Source of the DNA: Owenia fusiformis
Lineage: Eukaryota; Annelida; Polychaeta; Sabellida; Oweniidae
Reading direction: 5' to 3'
Assembly (NCBI GenBank): GCA_903813345.2
Contig: CAIIXF020000005.1
Location: forward strand, 2,542,001 to 2,606,000
Length of the DNA stretch: 64,000 nt
A model generated the notes under the pieces. It did no database searches. It saw only the letters and a program-made list of their open reading frames with translations, and was not told the DNA's origin. Of the stretch, positions 43,865 through 56,800 are shown piece after piece. The translations under genes were made by a program, and so were the position numbers. The first letter of the stretch is position 1. Every line of letters begins with the position of its first letter.

Positions 43865-44591
43865 AAAGGAGTGGTTGATATGGCGAACTTTTTGAACACA
43901 CGTTTCTCTTAAACCAGTCATAAAAAAATCTATAAATTTAACACATCGCCAATTTAATGGTCATCTTTTGAATGGTAACAATATAATTTGAAAAATATAT
44001 ATATGCTTTCATCTATATTGTTTTAGAACATGTAGAAAACACTTGTTTTGTTCTTGGTATCATGTTTCCAGAGTGAAATGAAACATCTTTCCGAACCTCA
44101 TTGGAACAAAACGACATAAACACAACATGTTTAGGTCTCTCAATATTGTAATTATACAAAGGAAATTTTGGTTGATTTTAAAAAAGTATCTTGTTAATGA
44201 AATAAAAGGTTTATCTTGATTTTTATCTATTTTGGGGGGATTTTGTTTTAATTTTTTGAATACTTTTTTAAATCAACCAAAAATTCCTCTGTATAACTAT
44301 AATATTGAGAGGTCTAAAAACATGTTGTATATGCTATTTTATTCCAACAAGGTTCGGAAAGTCATTTTATTTCATTCTCAAGAATTGGTAGAAAGGAGCA
44401 AAAACAGTTGCACTAAAAAACAAAAAATGTTAACAAAAACAGTTATATAAAATATTTCTAAATAATTTTTGCATTAAATTGTTGTCAATCAGTCAACAGT
44501 AAATGCAGTGTTTATTTCAGAATGTTTTCAATGATTGGTTTAAGAGAAAAACATTGTTGAATTCAGTTCTCCATATCGATACCACTCCTTT
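43865..44591. mobile_element. TIR element just upstream of NUDT16
   Basis: Left end AAAGGAGTGGTTGATATGG, right end CCATATCGATACCACTCCTTT. The inverted repeats run about 60 bases (GTTTCTCTTAAACCAGTCA against TGATTGGTTTAAGAGAAAAA). A related, rearranged copy lies in SLC26 intron 2. It ends 95 bases before the NUDT16 start codon. Confidence 0.65.
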
Positions 44592-44686
44592 GCAATTTTT
44601 TAATCATCAAATATTCCACTTTGAGTGCAATACATGTACACATTATCTTTTTTAACACCATTTTAGATTTGGTACATAGCAATACT

Positions 44687-44890
44687 ATGTCTACCAATGA
44701 CTGGCCTGGTATTCTAGGAGACTTTGAGCATCTAGGACGCCCTGACCAGCCTAGCCATCAGTATAAGGAAGAGTCATATGAGCACTGTACAACAGCCCTG
44801 GAGTCTTACCATCATGCTGCACATGCTCTAATATACGCAGATGATGACAGCATCAAATTCAAATTCTATCCAGCTAGAGCTGCCATTATG
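44687..44890 (+). CDS. NUDT16: NUDT16 exon 1 (residues 1-68)
   Basis: Encodes a family-atypical N-terminus (MSTNDWPGILGDFEHLGRPD) followed by the conserved HHAAHALIYADDD and PARAAIM. Donor gtaaat. A ttttag 20 bases upstream of the ATG could be an acceptor if a 5' UTR exon exists. Confidence 0.88.
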
Positions 44891-47800
44891 GTAAATATAC
44901 AAGCTAATCAAGTTGATACTGCAGGGGTTTCACTAGAATTTCTAACAACAGGCTAAATAAATTAAAACCGCTGGCAAAATTAAAGGAAATCATGAATTTA
45001 ACATGGAAAAGTTGAAAAGTCCCTAAAAAGAACAGGCAATTTGGTGAAAACAACCTGTGAAAATCGCCTGTTGCCTGCTGCTAATGAAACCCCTGTACTG
45101 ACAAAGGTCCAGTTTTATAAAAGAGAACTGATTTCATTAAAGGTAATCTGACTGAAAAATTGACCTTTATGCTTGGTGATGAGACTTTTTCAAAATGGGG
45201 GCAAGACTATTTTAGATTATTTGATAGCATTGTAAAACGCTTTTTAATCCAATTGTACAAGGCCAGAGATTTATGCCTTTGATTATTTTAGTATATGCAA
45301 CATTGTTTTAAAAAAATATACACGACTTTGTATTTTATTCATATTGTATACAATTTTCTTGAATTCTCCAGATGCATACAATTTTCTCTAATTCTCCAGA
45401 TGCAGATGCGCTGTGATGGCTATGTGGGGTTCCCAGGTGGCATGGTAGATGATGGAGAGAATATAGAAGCAGCAGTCAATAGAGAACTCAGGGAGGAAAT
45501 AGGACTCAACTTGAAAAAATACGAAATCACGAAGGAGGACCATTTTATGAGTCAAGTCAGTGAATTTAAGAAGTTGTGTCTTCATTTTTATGTGAAGAAA
45601 GTGACATTAGAAGAATTCTTTGAGATTGAGATGGATTGTCTGAGAGCCCCTGACCATGGCACTGAGGTAAGTGATAGCCATCTATTGTAATATGATATTA
45701 ATTTGTTTTGTAATCTAATATTAATTTTGGTATTGTAATCTAATATTAATTTTGGTATTGTAATCTAATATTAATTTTGGTATTGTAATCTAATATTAAT
45801 TTTGGTATTGTAATCTAATATTAATTTTGGTATTGTAATCTAATATTAATTTTGGTATTGTAATCTAATATTAATTTTGGTATTGTAATCTAATATTAAT
45901 TATCATTCTGAGGTACCGTGGTAGATGATAGTTGAGGTCATGTGACCTTTTCAAAGATAATCCATAAGAAACTGTTCAATAGAAAAAAATTCCCTAAATT
46001 GCATTTATAACTCTAAATAGATATATAGATGTCATTACTATCAATGTAGATTGCCAGTCGTTAGAATTAGAAATAAAATGCAGATGCAAAACTTGATTAA
46101 ACGATTTTTTGGGTGCAATGGTGAGGTCATCATATTGATTATTAAGACATATCTACATGGAAAGAGGAGACTAGTGTGCATTAATGCGAGCGAAGCAAGG
46201 ACCAAAAGGGAGGGGGGGTATTAGGGTTCACCCCTGAAATTTTTTAAAAATTTACATTGCAGGGGTTTCACTAGAATTTCTCATAACAGATTAAATATAT
46301 TTCGGCCATTTTGATAAGAGGTGAAACCTCCCTCGTTTCCTGTTCATCGCCAGTGAATATATTGCCAATCTATGCTCATACATATTTTTTCACAATGACA
46401 TGATAAGTTTCATAAGGATATGGGTTGTATGGCTGTTGGTTACAACCAGCTATAAACAAGCAAGTCACAAGTATGAATTCTTTAATTTGATAGCCTAGCC
46501 CCTGTGCAGATTCAGTTTTGATAAGACATTCAATGTTGATTTTAATAAAACATGTAATTTTTAATGACATAAATTATCTTCTACTATTTGAATATTTTTC
46601 TTCAATATGAATGTTTTATCACTACGTGTACTTTTAAATTTATTTTGAGCATGTATTGAAACCATCTGGTTCCCTTTTGAAACTACAATGAATGGTACAG
46701 ATTTTTTCAGTTCAGTGAGTTGACAATGAGCTACTAGATTGGCATTGAAACCTACTGAAATATGCAAAGGTTTTGATGAATGAGCAACCAATAATGTCTA
46801 TTGATTAATCTAGCTCTTGCCGCATGTCATATCGACAATATGAGTCACTGGTTAAAGCAGTTTCATTACTGCAGCATGTTAATATATTCGATCAATAAAA
46901 ACTGATGCCAAATGCAGGAAAAGTGTTCAAAGTATCGTCGAGATGATAATCGTAGCATTAGTGACAACGGTTTGCCTTGTTCATGCTGATAATATAGCAG
47001 TTAAGCCATCTGATGTGATCACAAACATTGGGAATGATATAACACTACCATGCCAACTTGCAGAAGGAGTAACACATGAATATGTTTCATGGTATGAGTT
47101 CAATACGAAGGAGAATGGATTCCAAATATTTAAATCCAATGAACCAGACAGGGTTCAGAACTCAGACAAGTTTGAAGTTGACACCATTAAAGCGAAGTAT
47201 AACTTGAAAATACTGAATGTATCTATTGAGGATGCTGGGAAATACACCTGTCAAACATTTCTAGAACAACAGCGATACCCAGCCTATGTCACTGTTTATG
47301 AGCCACCCTTGTGCGACTATGTCAGAGCAAGTGGGAGTAGTATGACATTAATGTGTAATATCAGATACACTGGCTTTGCCAAACCATCATTGAAATGGTT
47401 CCGGAATGGCAAGGAGATGCACTCAAATATGGCTTATGATATTGATGATCAGAGCGCAACTATGAATGTTACGTTTGATGTCTACCATGCAGACATTGGT
47501 GTGAACTTTACCTGTCGCGTGAGCAGTACAGACCAGCCTAAATATGTCGGGGATTCATGTACAACCATACTGAATTGGAATGATAATGAAGTAAAGGCTG
47601 CATATAGACTATCTGCCGCTGAACTTGTCATTAGAGATCAAGGTCTTTTCCTTATTTCTCTATTGGTTTTCTTTTGTGCCATAGGCTAAGGGTTAGACCA
47701 TTGCTTGGGGTGCAACCTTTCTAGAATACCATGGATCTGATTATTAATGAAAAAGTGTGACTTGTAAAATGTGGAAGATAGAAAAATCATCATGATTTGT

Positions 47801-50800
47801 ATGGAATCTCAAGGTCAAGATTCAGACCATCAAAAGATACATTGAGTGTAAAAGATGAGGCTCCCAAGATCTATGTTCAGCTCTAATCAGAACTAGAGGA
47901 TGGAGGAGTATTAATAAATGGAACTAGTATGTACAATTATAATATGGCTTCATAATGTAAAATAATTACCACATTGGAAATAGCTGCAATTATTATATGC
48001 ATAGTGATCACTGCGATTCTCAGAAGTAATGTACATAATTTATGATCTGATGTATCCAATATTTTCCAATATGCTCAACACTTACAGATTGAATCAATGA
48101 TTAATAATATGAAAACTAAAAACCCAATGAATTCATATTAATTTTTAATCTACAGTGTCTAGGAAATTTCAAAATATAAATACATTGTATAAATGTACAA
48201 AAGTAAATATGATTGATTTGATAAATCCTGCCCTGTAGGCCTACCCCTCTACAGCCAAAATCAGGATATACTGTATGGTACCAAGGGTGATATATCATTG
48301 GAAATATCATCCAAAGTTACATTGATTTGCATATATCTGCTATCCGTCAATCATGTGTCACAGTTGCTGCATTGTATCAATTAAGGTGACCACTGACCTA
48401 GAAATATGGCAATTTGGCATATTTGGCAGCAGACAAGTCAAAAGAACTCGAGATGACAACATTAATATGGCAGTGAATTTAAACAATTTGTATGGTTGGA
48501 TATGGTTAGATGTTGATGGCAATGGAGAGTGATGGAGACTATATTTTGTAAGAAGTAGATTGCAAAAAGATGTAATTTGACATATTGTTGAGGCATATCC
48601 TTCTCACTTTGACACTATATAAGCTGCTAGAGGGGGCACAAGAACTATCAAAGACCTTGTGATATTTTTTCCAATGATATATTACACTAGATACCATCTA
48701 TTAGGTTTTAGCTGTAGAGGGGGGACTTATTTGACACCTTGCATAAGGGCACTGTACATTGCACCATTCACATGTACATGAATTAAGATGTTTGAGATAT
48801 GGAAGATTACAAAAATTGTATGCTTGAGGTTTAATTCTTTTGCAATTTAATATTGCATTTAGCAGAACATTAGATTGATATTGTACCACTGATTTATAAA
48901 TGTAGTAAGTCTGCATATCATTTTTGACTATAAATAGACTGCATCTTAAGCAACTTTGGTCATATTTTAAAAATAATGTTTAAAATGACATTTTAATCAG
49001 AATTGCTGCTCATATTATCAAGATGTTAATTCCAATTGAAATATAAACATTTTAGCTTTGTGCTGATGACTTGTCTGGCAAAACGTGATTATATTGCTAG
49101 CTTATCTTTTTTTAGTCATGTTGAATTTCATGTCAAATGACATATATTTTTGTATCTATTTATTGTAGTTAGCTTAGGGTGGTTTTGGCTTATTTTTACA
49201 CTGTGCTGTACACTGTAAGATAATATTTCATTGTTATGTAGTATGTTATAGTACTATTTTATACTCATTTTATGTACTACAATTATTGTATGTATTAAAA
49301 TTATTGTATGTATTACAATTATGTTGTTAACAATAAATGTCTTACATGTATAACATTTATCTTGAGTCTTATCCATGCATCTTATCCATTACGTCATCTA
49401 AAAAGGTATAGATTAAACAAAAATTTTATGTTGAACTATAATCTTTATCTTTTCTGTTTTGAAAAAATGTCTTATAAAATATATTCAATAAATCTTGTCA
49501 TTAGGATTCCAGGAACACTGCTTGGTGGTACGCATTTTCGAGAATACCAACTTTATACCTCCTTTAATAGTCCTCTATATACTACTTTACATTAAATATT
49601 ATTATTATGAGCTTTATTATACTTGTATCCCACATTTGGGCAAAGTGTACAGCTTAAACAGAAGAAAATGAAAAAGCTTAACTAATTATCTATATAGTAT
49701 ATTAACTAATCAAAGGGTGCTTGATCATTGCAAGATTTTATTGGATGCATTTCGTGTTTTTTTCTCTCTCGATAAAAATATTGGATATATATTTTGCTAG
49801 TATATTTAATATTATTCCCTCTGAATTAAATAGAAACATTAATTTATGTTCCACGTTATTCATGTTTTCTAAATTTTGACAGTGTTTTTTTATTTTATCC
49901 ATATAACTCGACCGAACATCTTTTAGCGTATTGCATTCTAATAGGAAATGGCATTCTGAACCAGTTTTCTTGTTACACATTAAACATTCTCTTTCTTCAA
50001 TAGGGGTAATTGGTTTTGTGTAACGACCTGTTTCGATTTCTAATTTATGTGCGCTAATTCTTAGCTTTGTCAAGTTATTTCTGTCTAATTCATTTTTGAT
50101 TAAATCCAAGTAGGGTTCCTTGTTCCATTTTGCTTTTATTATCTTATAAAACCTCAATTTACCATTATTTGATTTTATTTAAATTAGTTTCCCAAAATTG
50201 TATGTATCTATTTTCCAGTAATTTCTTAATTTCTCTTGGTTTTAAGTTTAAATAGTTTGGTGAAGTACCATTGTAAATATATTTAAGTACATCATTGATG
50301 TGCGTGAGCCATGATTGTTTATTCATATCTGTCAGTTGTTTATTTACCTCAAGGGCTTCACGTAGAAGTGAGTCGGTTCCTTTATTGTTAATATGATTAA
50401 GATATTTCATTTGTTGATAAAACAAAGAAATAAATAGTGGAAACCTACCTAAATCGCCTCGTGTAGCGTCATTACTGGCCTTTCTGTTAACACCGAGTAT
50501 CGATTTCATAAATGATATATGAAGAGATTCAAATGTTATTCCATCATATCCCTTTTCTAATGCCCATTGTGGGTCTTTTTTAATTTTTCTCGAGTTTAAG
50601 ATACCCGTACCCCATATATCAGATCCATAGAGGCATATGGGCTTTATGAGTTGATCAAATAGTTTTAAGCATAATGATGGTTTCATATTACCATTAGAAA
50701 TTAGACTTAATAATTTAAATTTTGCCTTTTCAGCTTTGTCTTTGACATGCTGGGCTGCAGGTCTCATTGACCCACTTATGCTTAATTCCATTCCCAGGTA

Positions 50801-53800
50801 AATGTATCGTGAAACAGATTCTATTTTGTAATTTCCTATAAAGAAGTGATTATCAATAAGTCTACCATTTTTATTCATTACCATAATTTTGGTTTTATCA
50901 GTGTTGATATTTAAGTGCCATTCTTCACAGTATTTTTCTAATTTGTCCAATTTGGTTTGCATTTCATCTTTTGAGGATGCGATAATTACTAAGTCATCGG
51001 CAAAAAGGAGGCTTCCAATTCGCGTATTATTTAATAAAGGGTCTGTTTTGAGATCTAATGTTTTAATAATGTCATTTATATATATATTAAATAGAAGAGG
51101 ACTTAGGGGGTCCCCCTGTTTTATTCCCTTGTTACAGTCAAATTCATTGGTAAATAAACCCTCATTATCTAGTCTGACTCTTGCTTTTGATTGTGAATAT
51201 ATATGTTTTATCATTTTATAGAATAAACCGTTTACCCCCGATTGCAAAAGTTTCAAAAATAATCCATCATGCCATACCGTATCGAAAGCTTTCCTCAAAT
51301 CAACAAAACACATATATATATTCCCTTTTTCACTTAGTACATATTTATCCACGAGGGTTCGTATTATGAACATGTGGTCAGTTGTTCGTGCTTTCTTTGT
51401 GAAACCGGCTTGATTTTCCGATATTATTTTTCGGTCATGTACAAAGGCGTAAAGTCTATTATACAAAATTATTGAAAATAATTTGCCAAAGCAATCAGAA
51501 ATAAAAATACCTCTGTAATTGCCAGGGTCTTTCGTCGTTCCTTTCTTAAATAACGTAACGATTGATGAAATATTCCATTTCTCAGGGAAAACTGTTTTGC
51601 TTAGTAATATGTTAAACATTTTACAGATAACATTATTTAAAACTGAGTATGACACTTTAATCATTTCATAGCTAATGCCGTTAAAACCCGAACTCTTGTT
51701 GTTCTTTAATTGCTTAACTGCCTTGTAAACCTCGTTTTCTGTTATTCTGAAGCTAAGTTCGTCAAAATGATTGTCATTTTCTATTGACTTAACAATTTCG
51801 TTGACTTTTTTGTTGATTTCGGTATTTTTATCCTTTTCAAATAATTTGGAAAAATGTTCATGCCATTTCTCTGGTGTTATATACGCGGACTTATTGTTTC
51901 CGTCTTTGTGCCTAAGTTGCTCAAGTAGGGACCAATATTCTTTAGGGTCATTGTCATAAAGTTCTTCTAATTTATTTATCATATTAGTTTTAAATTTCCT
52001 CTGTTTTATCTTACAGCATTTCCTATATTCCTTTAGCAACTTGAAGTAATTACCTCTAATCATATTATCATTTGGTGATTTTATTAGTTTTGCTCCAATT
52101 GACTTAACCTTTCTTTTCAGTATACTGCAATCATTATCAAACCATTTTTGAGATATCGAGCCCCCTTTCTTTTTACAGGGTAACTTTTTTCGTAGTGTTC
52201 TTTTTGCTGTGTTAATTATAATTTTTTCGAGCTTGTCAATACAATCATCAATATCATAGGTGTCGTTTAGCTCGTCATTGAGTTCATTTATATCATTTCG
52301 TGTTTTTAAATTATTGGAGAGGTCCGTTTTAAATTGTACCTCGCGACGGGCGTCCCATTTATATTTGATTGGTTTCATTTTGATAGTATGCCCATTGTTT
52401 TTAGTCCGATTGTTACCGTGGTCGTTTGGTATTCGTACTTGCATTAATAGAGAAATCTTGCAATGATCAGAGAGCACACAAAGGTTATCATGAACCTTGA
52501 AGTACATAATATCTGGAAGCATATTTTCATGAATAATACAATAGTCAACTACACTGCTTCCGTTCCATTTATGGCAGGTGAATCTACCGGGCGAATCCCC
52601 AAGTACTCTGCCATTTATAATTCGTAAATTAGATGACCTGCATAGGTCTAGTAGCTTCTTACCCGAAGCATCAACAACTGAATCCATGCTGGAACGTTCA
52701 TTGATGGTGACATCGTTGGGACAAAGCAGAATGTTTGGGATATGATCATCATAACCGTGATTATTTTCAAAATCGCGTACTTCACCTGTTCTTGAATTAA
52801 GATCTCCCATAATCATAACATCACCTATATTAGAATATTTATTTATTTCTTTTGTCAAAATCTCGTATGGCCCAATTGAAAAATAAAACTAATTACCAAC
52901 TTATTACCAACTAATTTACAACTAATTATCAACAATTCTGCTGGCAATTGGAATTAAAGTTAAGCGTTAATTAAATCAATGATAATTATGGCCTAATTAT
53001 CAGTAACAAGTTCAACGTAAATTAACTTACAATAATGCTGATTTATGATTTTTAGTTGATAATTAACCTTTAGCGTGCTGCCGGCGGACGAGTCCGCCGA
53101 GACTAAAATGTCTCTCACAACTGCCGGCGGACCCGTACGCCCGATTTCAAACTTTTAAAAACTTTACTTTTTCGCGCCATTCGTATTGTCCAATTAGATT
53201 GCCCGATTTATTCAGTGCCTAACATGACTTCCTGTTGACCTAGAAATGGCGATATTTCGAAAAATAATTCTCAATTCAACAATTTAAACAGTGTTTTAGT
53301 CGTTTTTAGTTAACGAATCGTACAAAATGGTGGACAAATACGATCACAACGAAAATGTGGAGGAAATTGATTACGATTTCGAGCTCTTTAGGCTCTTGGA
53401 AGCCGATAACGGTCATCGAAACTAGAAACTAGAATATTTTCTGAATTGAAAAATTGAACATTCGATCGCTGCAAATTCAGATTTGGATTCTGACCAGACG
53501 AAGAGGCGGAGCGGCGGATTCCGGAGGAGTATTCATGGTATATTTATGCCCAGTCGTGTTAATGTACGAATAAATTCATGAGAACATTTTTTTTCATGAG
53601 CCAGGCCACTGTATCTTCCCTTTGTGAAAATTTTATCCAGATTCATTCAGTAGTTATTGAGATATTAATTATTTAGTCCAGGCATATCATTTTTTGCACT
53701 CTTTGAAAAATAAGCCAGTTGCGTGGGATATATTTGCTGAAATAAGGCAGCATGGTAAAGGTTAAGATATGAAATGTTTGAGGGTGATAGTAAGTGGTAA

Positions 53801-56800
53801 ATTAAAACGTTTTTGTTCTGAAGTAGATTATTGGTTGATAGTTAACATATAGGATGATTATAATGATAATTAGTCGTAAATTAGGCCCATGATTTAGAAA
53901 TACAAACCCCCTAAATTTAATTTCAAGATGGTGGAAAAAGAAAACATGTGAGAGATATTTCTCTCATAAAATTGAGAATTACAACGTGAATGGTGTGTAT
54001 ACTACCATGAAATTTGGTCAACATTATTATAAGGGTATGTAGAACATGAATACAATGTATGTTAAATCTTATTCACACTTCTGTCTGAAATGTTTATGAA
54101 TTTAAAAATCTTTTTGAATCAGATCATATAATATTAATCCTAGAATGCAATTTAGGTACTAACATGGGTTACCTATATTTCACAAGTAATCCAAATGTGC
54201 TCTTCTAAATAATGATTGTTAGATCAAAGACATTTCAAAACATATTTTTGATTATATCTGTTACGTCCTTATTATGTAACATTATAGTCTAATGTTTGGG
54301 TTCTGATTTTAGTTGTTGATGGCAATAATGATGTTTTCACATGCTTTTCATGAATCTTAAAAATTTGCAAAATAGAATAGCTTTAAAAAAGAGGGGGAGA
54401 AACCCCAGGGTTCAAAGATGACATACGCTTATAATGTAAATCTGTATTGAGATGACATCGTCGCTGATTGGTTTAGCGAGTCGATCGTTGATTGGTTTAA
54501 AACTAGGTCAATTTGAAAACTTTGAAAACCAAGACGGAGGGTACGTTTTCGACAAAAGGAGGTGTGCGAAGGAGGAAATCGTATGTCATCAATTGAATCA
54601 TGGGGTTTTCCCTCCTCTTGCTGTGAAATTTCAATAGTTCAAGTTCAATGTTGTCTGTTCTGAAAGATCCTAATTAAGATGAATATTCCGTCACAAAATA
54701 GTTCAAGATGATGCAAAAATCTCTGAGTGAAGAGAAGCCATCCTCCTAAGCAGGTGTCCAGAATACGTACCTCCTTCTTCCCCCTGCTATAACCAATTTG
54801 GACGCGCCCGATTTAACTGAATCACGTGATCTAATTATGCGCAATGACTTATACATGATTTCTGTCGCAGTGTTGCGACAGAAATCAGATTGCGAGTTCT
54901 TAATCGGGGAATTGCTAACTGCTTATAGCAGGGTGTAAAAAGAAAGAATATATTCTGGATTTTGAAGCCCTGTGATCGGAGGATGAGAGAAGCAAAAAAG
55001 AAGCGAGTCATTTTTGAGATGTCACAAATCTGACTTAAACCTAACTTTCAACTAATTATCAATAGTAAGTTAGGTGATAATTAGAGATTAACTTACATCA
55101 AACTTACAACTAACTTTCAACTAATTTACGTAAATAGCTCATTTGCATATTGATGGTAGTTAATCGTTAATTAAGTTGCAAATTAAGCGTTAATTAAGTT
55201 GATAATTAGCTCATTTGCATGTGAATTTTTACACCTAACTTTCAACTAATTATCAATAGTAAGTTAGGTGATAATTGGAGATGATTTTCCATAGGCTTTT
55301 TTCAATTGGGGGGTCATCCCCTGAGTTGAATTTACCTTTTGGGTTATAGTTTGCAGGTGAAAAATACGTTATACATAAGTAAATGTCATTACTTGTATTA
55401 AAGAACTTTTTTGAAAGTTTAACCCACAGGATATCTGGTGTCTTCATTTTGATTATTGTCGTTCCTGCTACATATGTATTTCTTATAAGTACAGCTAATC
55501 CGCCATGACGTTTCCTGCCAGATTTAGCTCTATTTACCGAAAATGATGTGAAGCTACCTCCCCAGATGTTGAGGCAAGGATATCAATTTCCAAGACCTCC
55601 AAGTAATATCCCGTCAGCTGCATGGATACCTCAAAGAGCCATGCTTCAAGATGTTCAGCTGAAATCAATGGATCCATCTATACTACATCTTAAGTCAACA
55701 AATCTACATGCATCTACAGCACCCATGTCAAATTCGTCCTTACAAAAAAAGCCAACAGGACCACAAGTAGCTTTTACTTCCCCTAAAACCCCAACAGCAC
55801 CACCGGTTGATTTAGCCCCTCCAAAAACCCCAACAGCACCGCCAATGGAAATACCATCACCTAAAACCCCAACAGCACCACCAATGGAGTTAACCCCACC
55901 CAATGCCGTAAAAACAGTCCTATCAGTAAATGAACATTTTCAGTCACAGATATCAACCTCTAACCGATTTGAGCCATTAATTGAAGAATATGAACAAACC
56001 CAAAATCCAGATCAGGGAAACAAAACTCAGGTAGAAACAGCCCAAGCATCACTCAAAACCTCAACAGCATCCAAAAAGGTATTGTGGATCGGTGATTCCA
56101 GACTAAAGAATGTTCAGAACATTGACGACAATATATATGTGATAATAGCTAACCCTGGAGATAGGATTCAAGATGTAAATCGAAGGATTTGCGATATGCT
56201 ATATGACAACACCATGTTCTCAGATGTCATCATAGACTGTGGGGTCAATAACATAAGGTCTGATCGTGACTCTCCTGATAAGTGCATGGAGCTAATGGAA
56301 AAAATCATCAAGGACATTCAAAAAGTAAGTCCAAAAATAAACATCATAATTGGTGGAGTGCTACCAGTTCAAAATGATGTAAATGTAGATATCAAAGTAA
56401 GGGAAACAAACAAAAAGTTACGGCATCTCACCAAGCAATACAGAAACATTATATACAAAGACAATGATGTGGTCTTTGTAGACCAAAACAATAAGATAAG
56501 ACCAGATCTATACAGAGATAACATCCACCCTAACATAGCAGGAACTGAGAAACTGAAAAATTTAACCATGAAGGTCAATAATAAAAAGTATCATAACAAT
56601 CATCTCCCTGAAAAATCAATCATAAAGAACCCTTGTTACTGCTGTGGAGAGACAAATCATCAAGCACGAAATTGTTTAATGAGAGTTAAATGTTACGTCT
56701 GCGGAGAATTGGGGCACAAAAGTAAATTGTGTCCTTGTAATTGTGCCTAGGGATACAGCAATGAAGAGGGCTCAGAGAATTATTTATGTGAGTGCTACAG

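Noticed and set aside
50889-52466. Plus-strand frames across the minus-strand LINE
   Set aside because: Antisense shadows of the RT coding region; no domains.
55655-55903. Antisense frame with GGAVGVLG repeats
   Set aside because: Shadow of the PKTPTAPP repeat tract in LINE ORF1.
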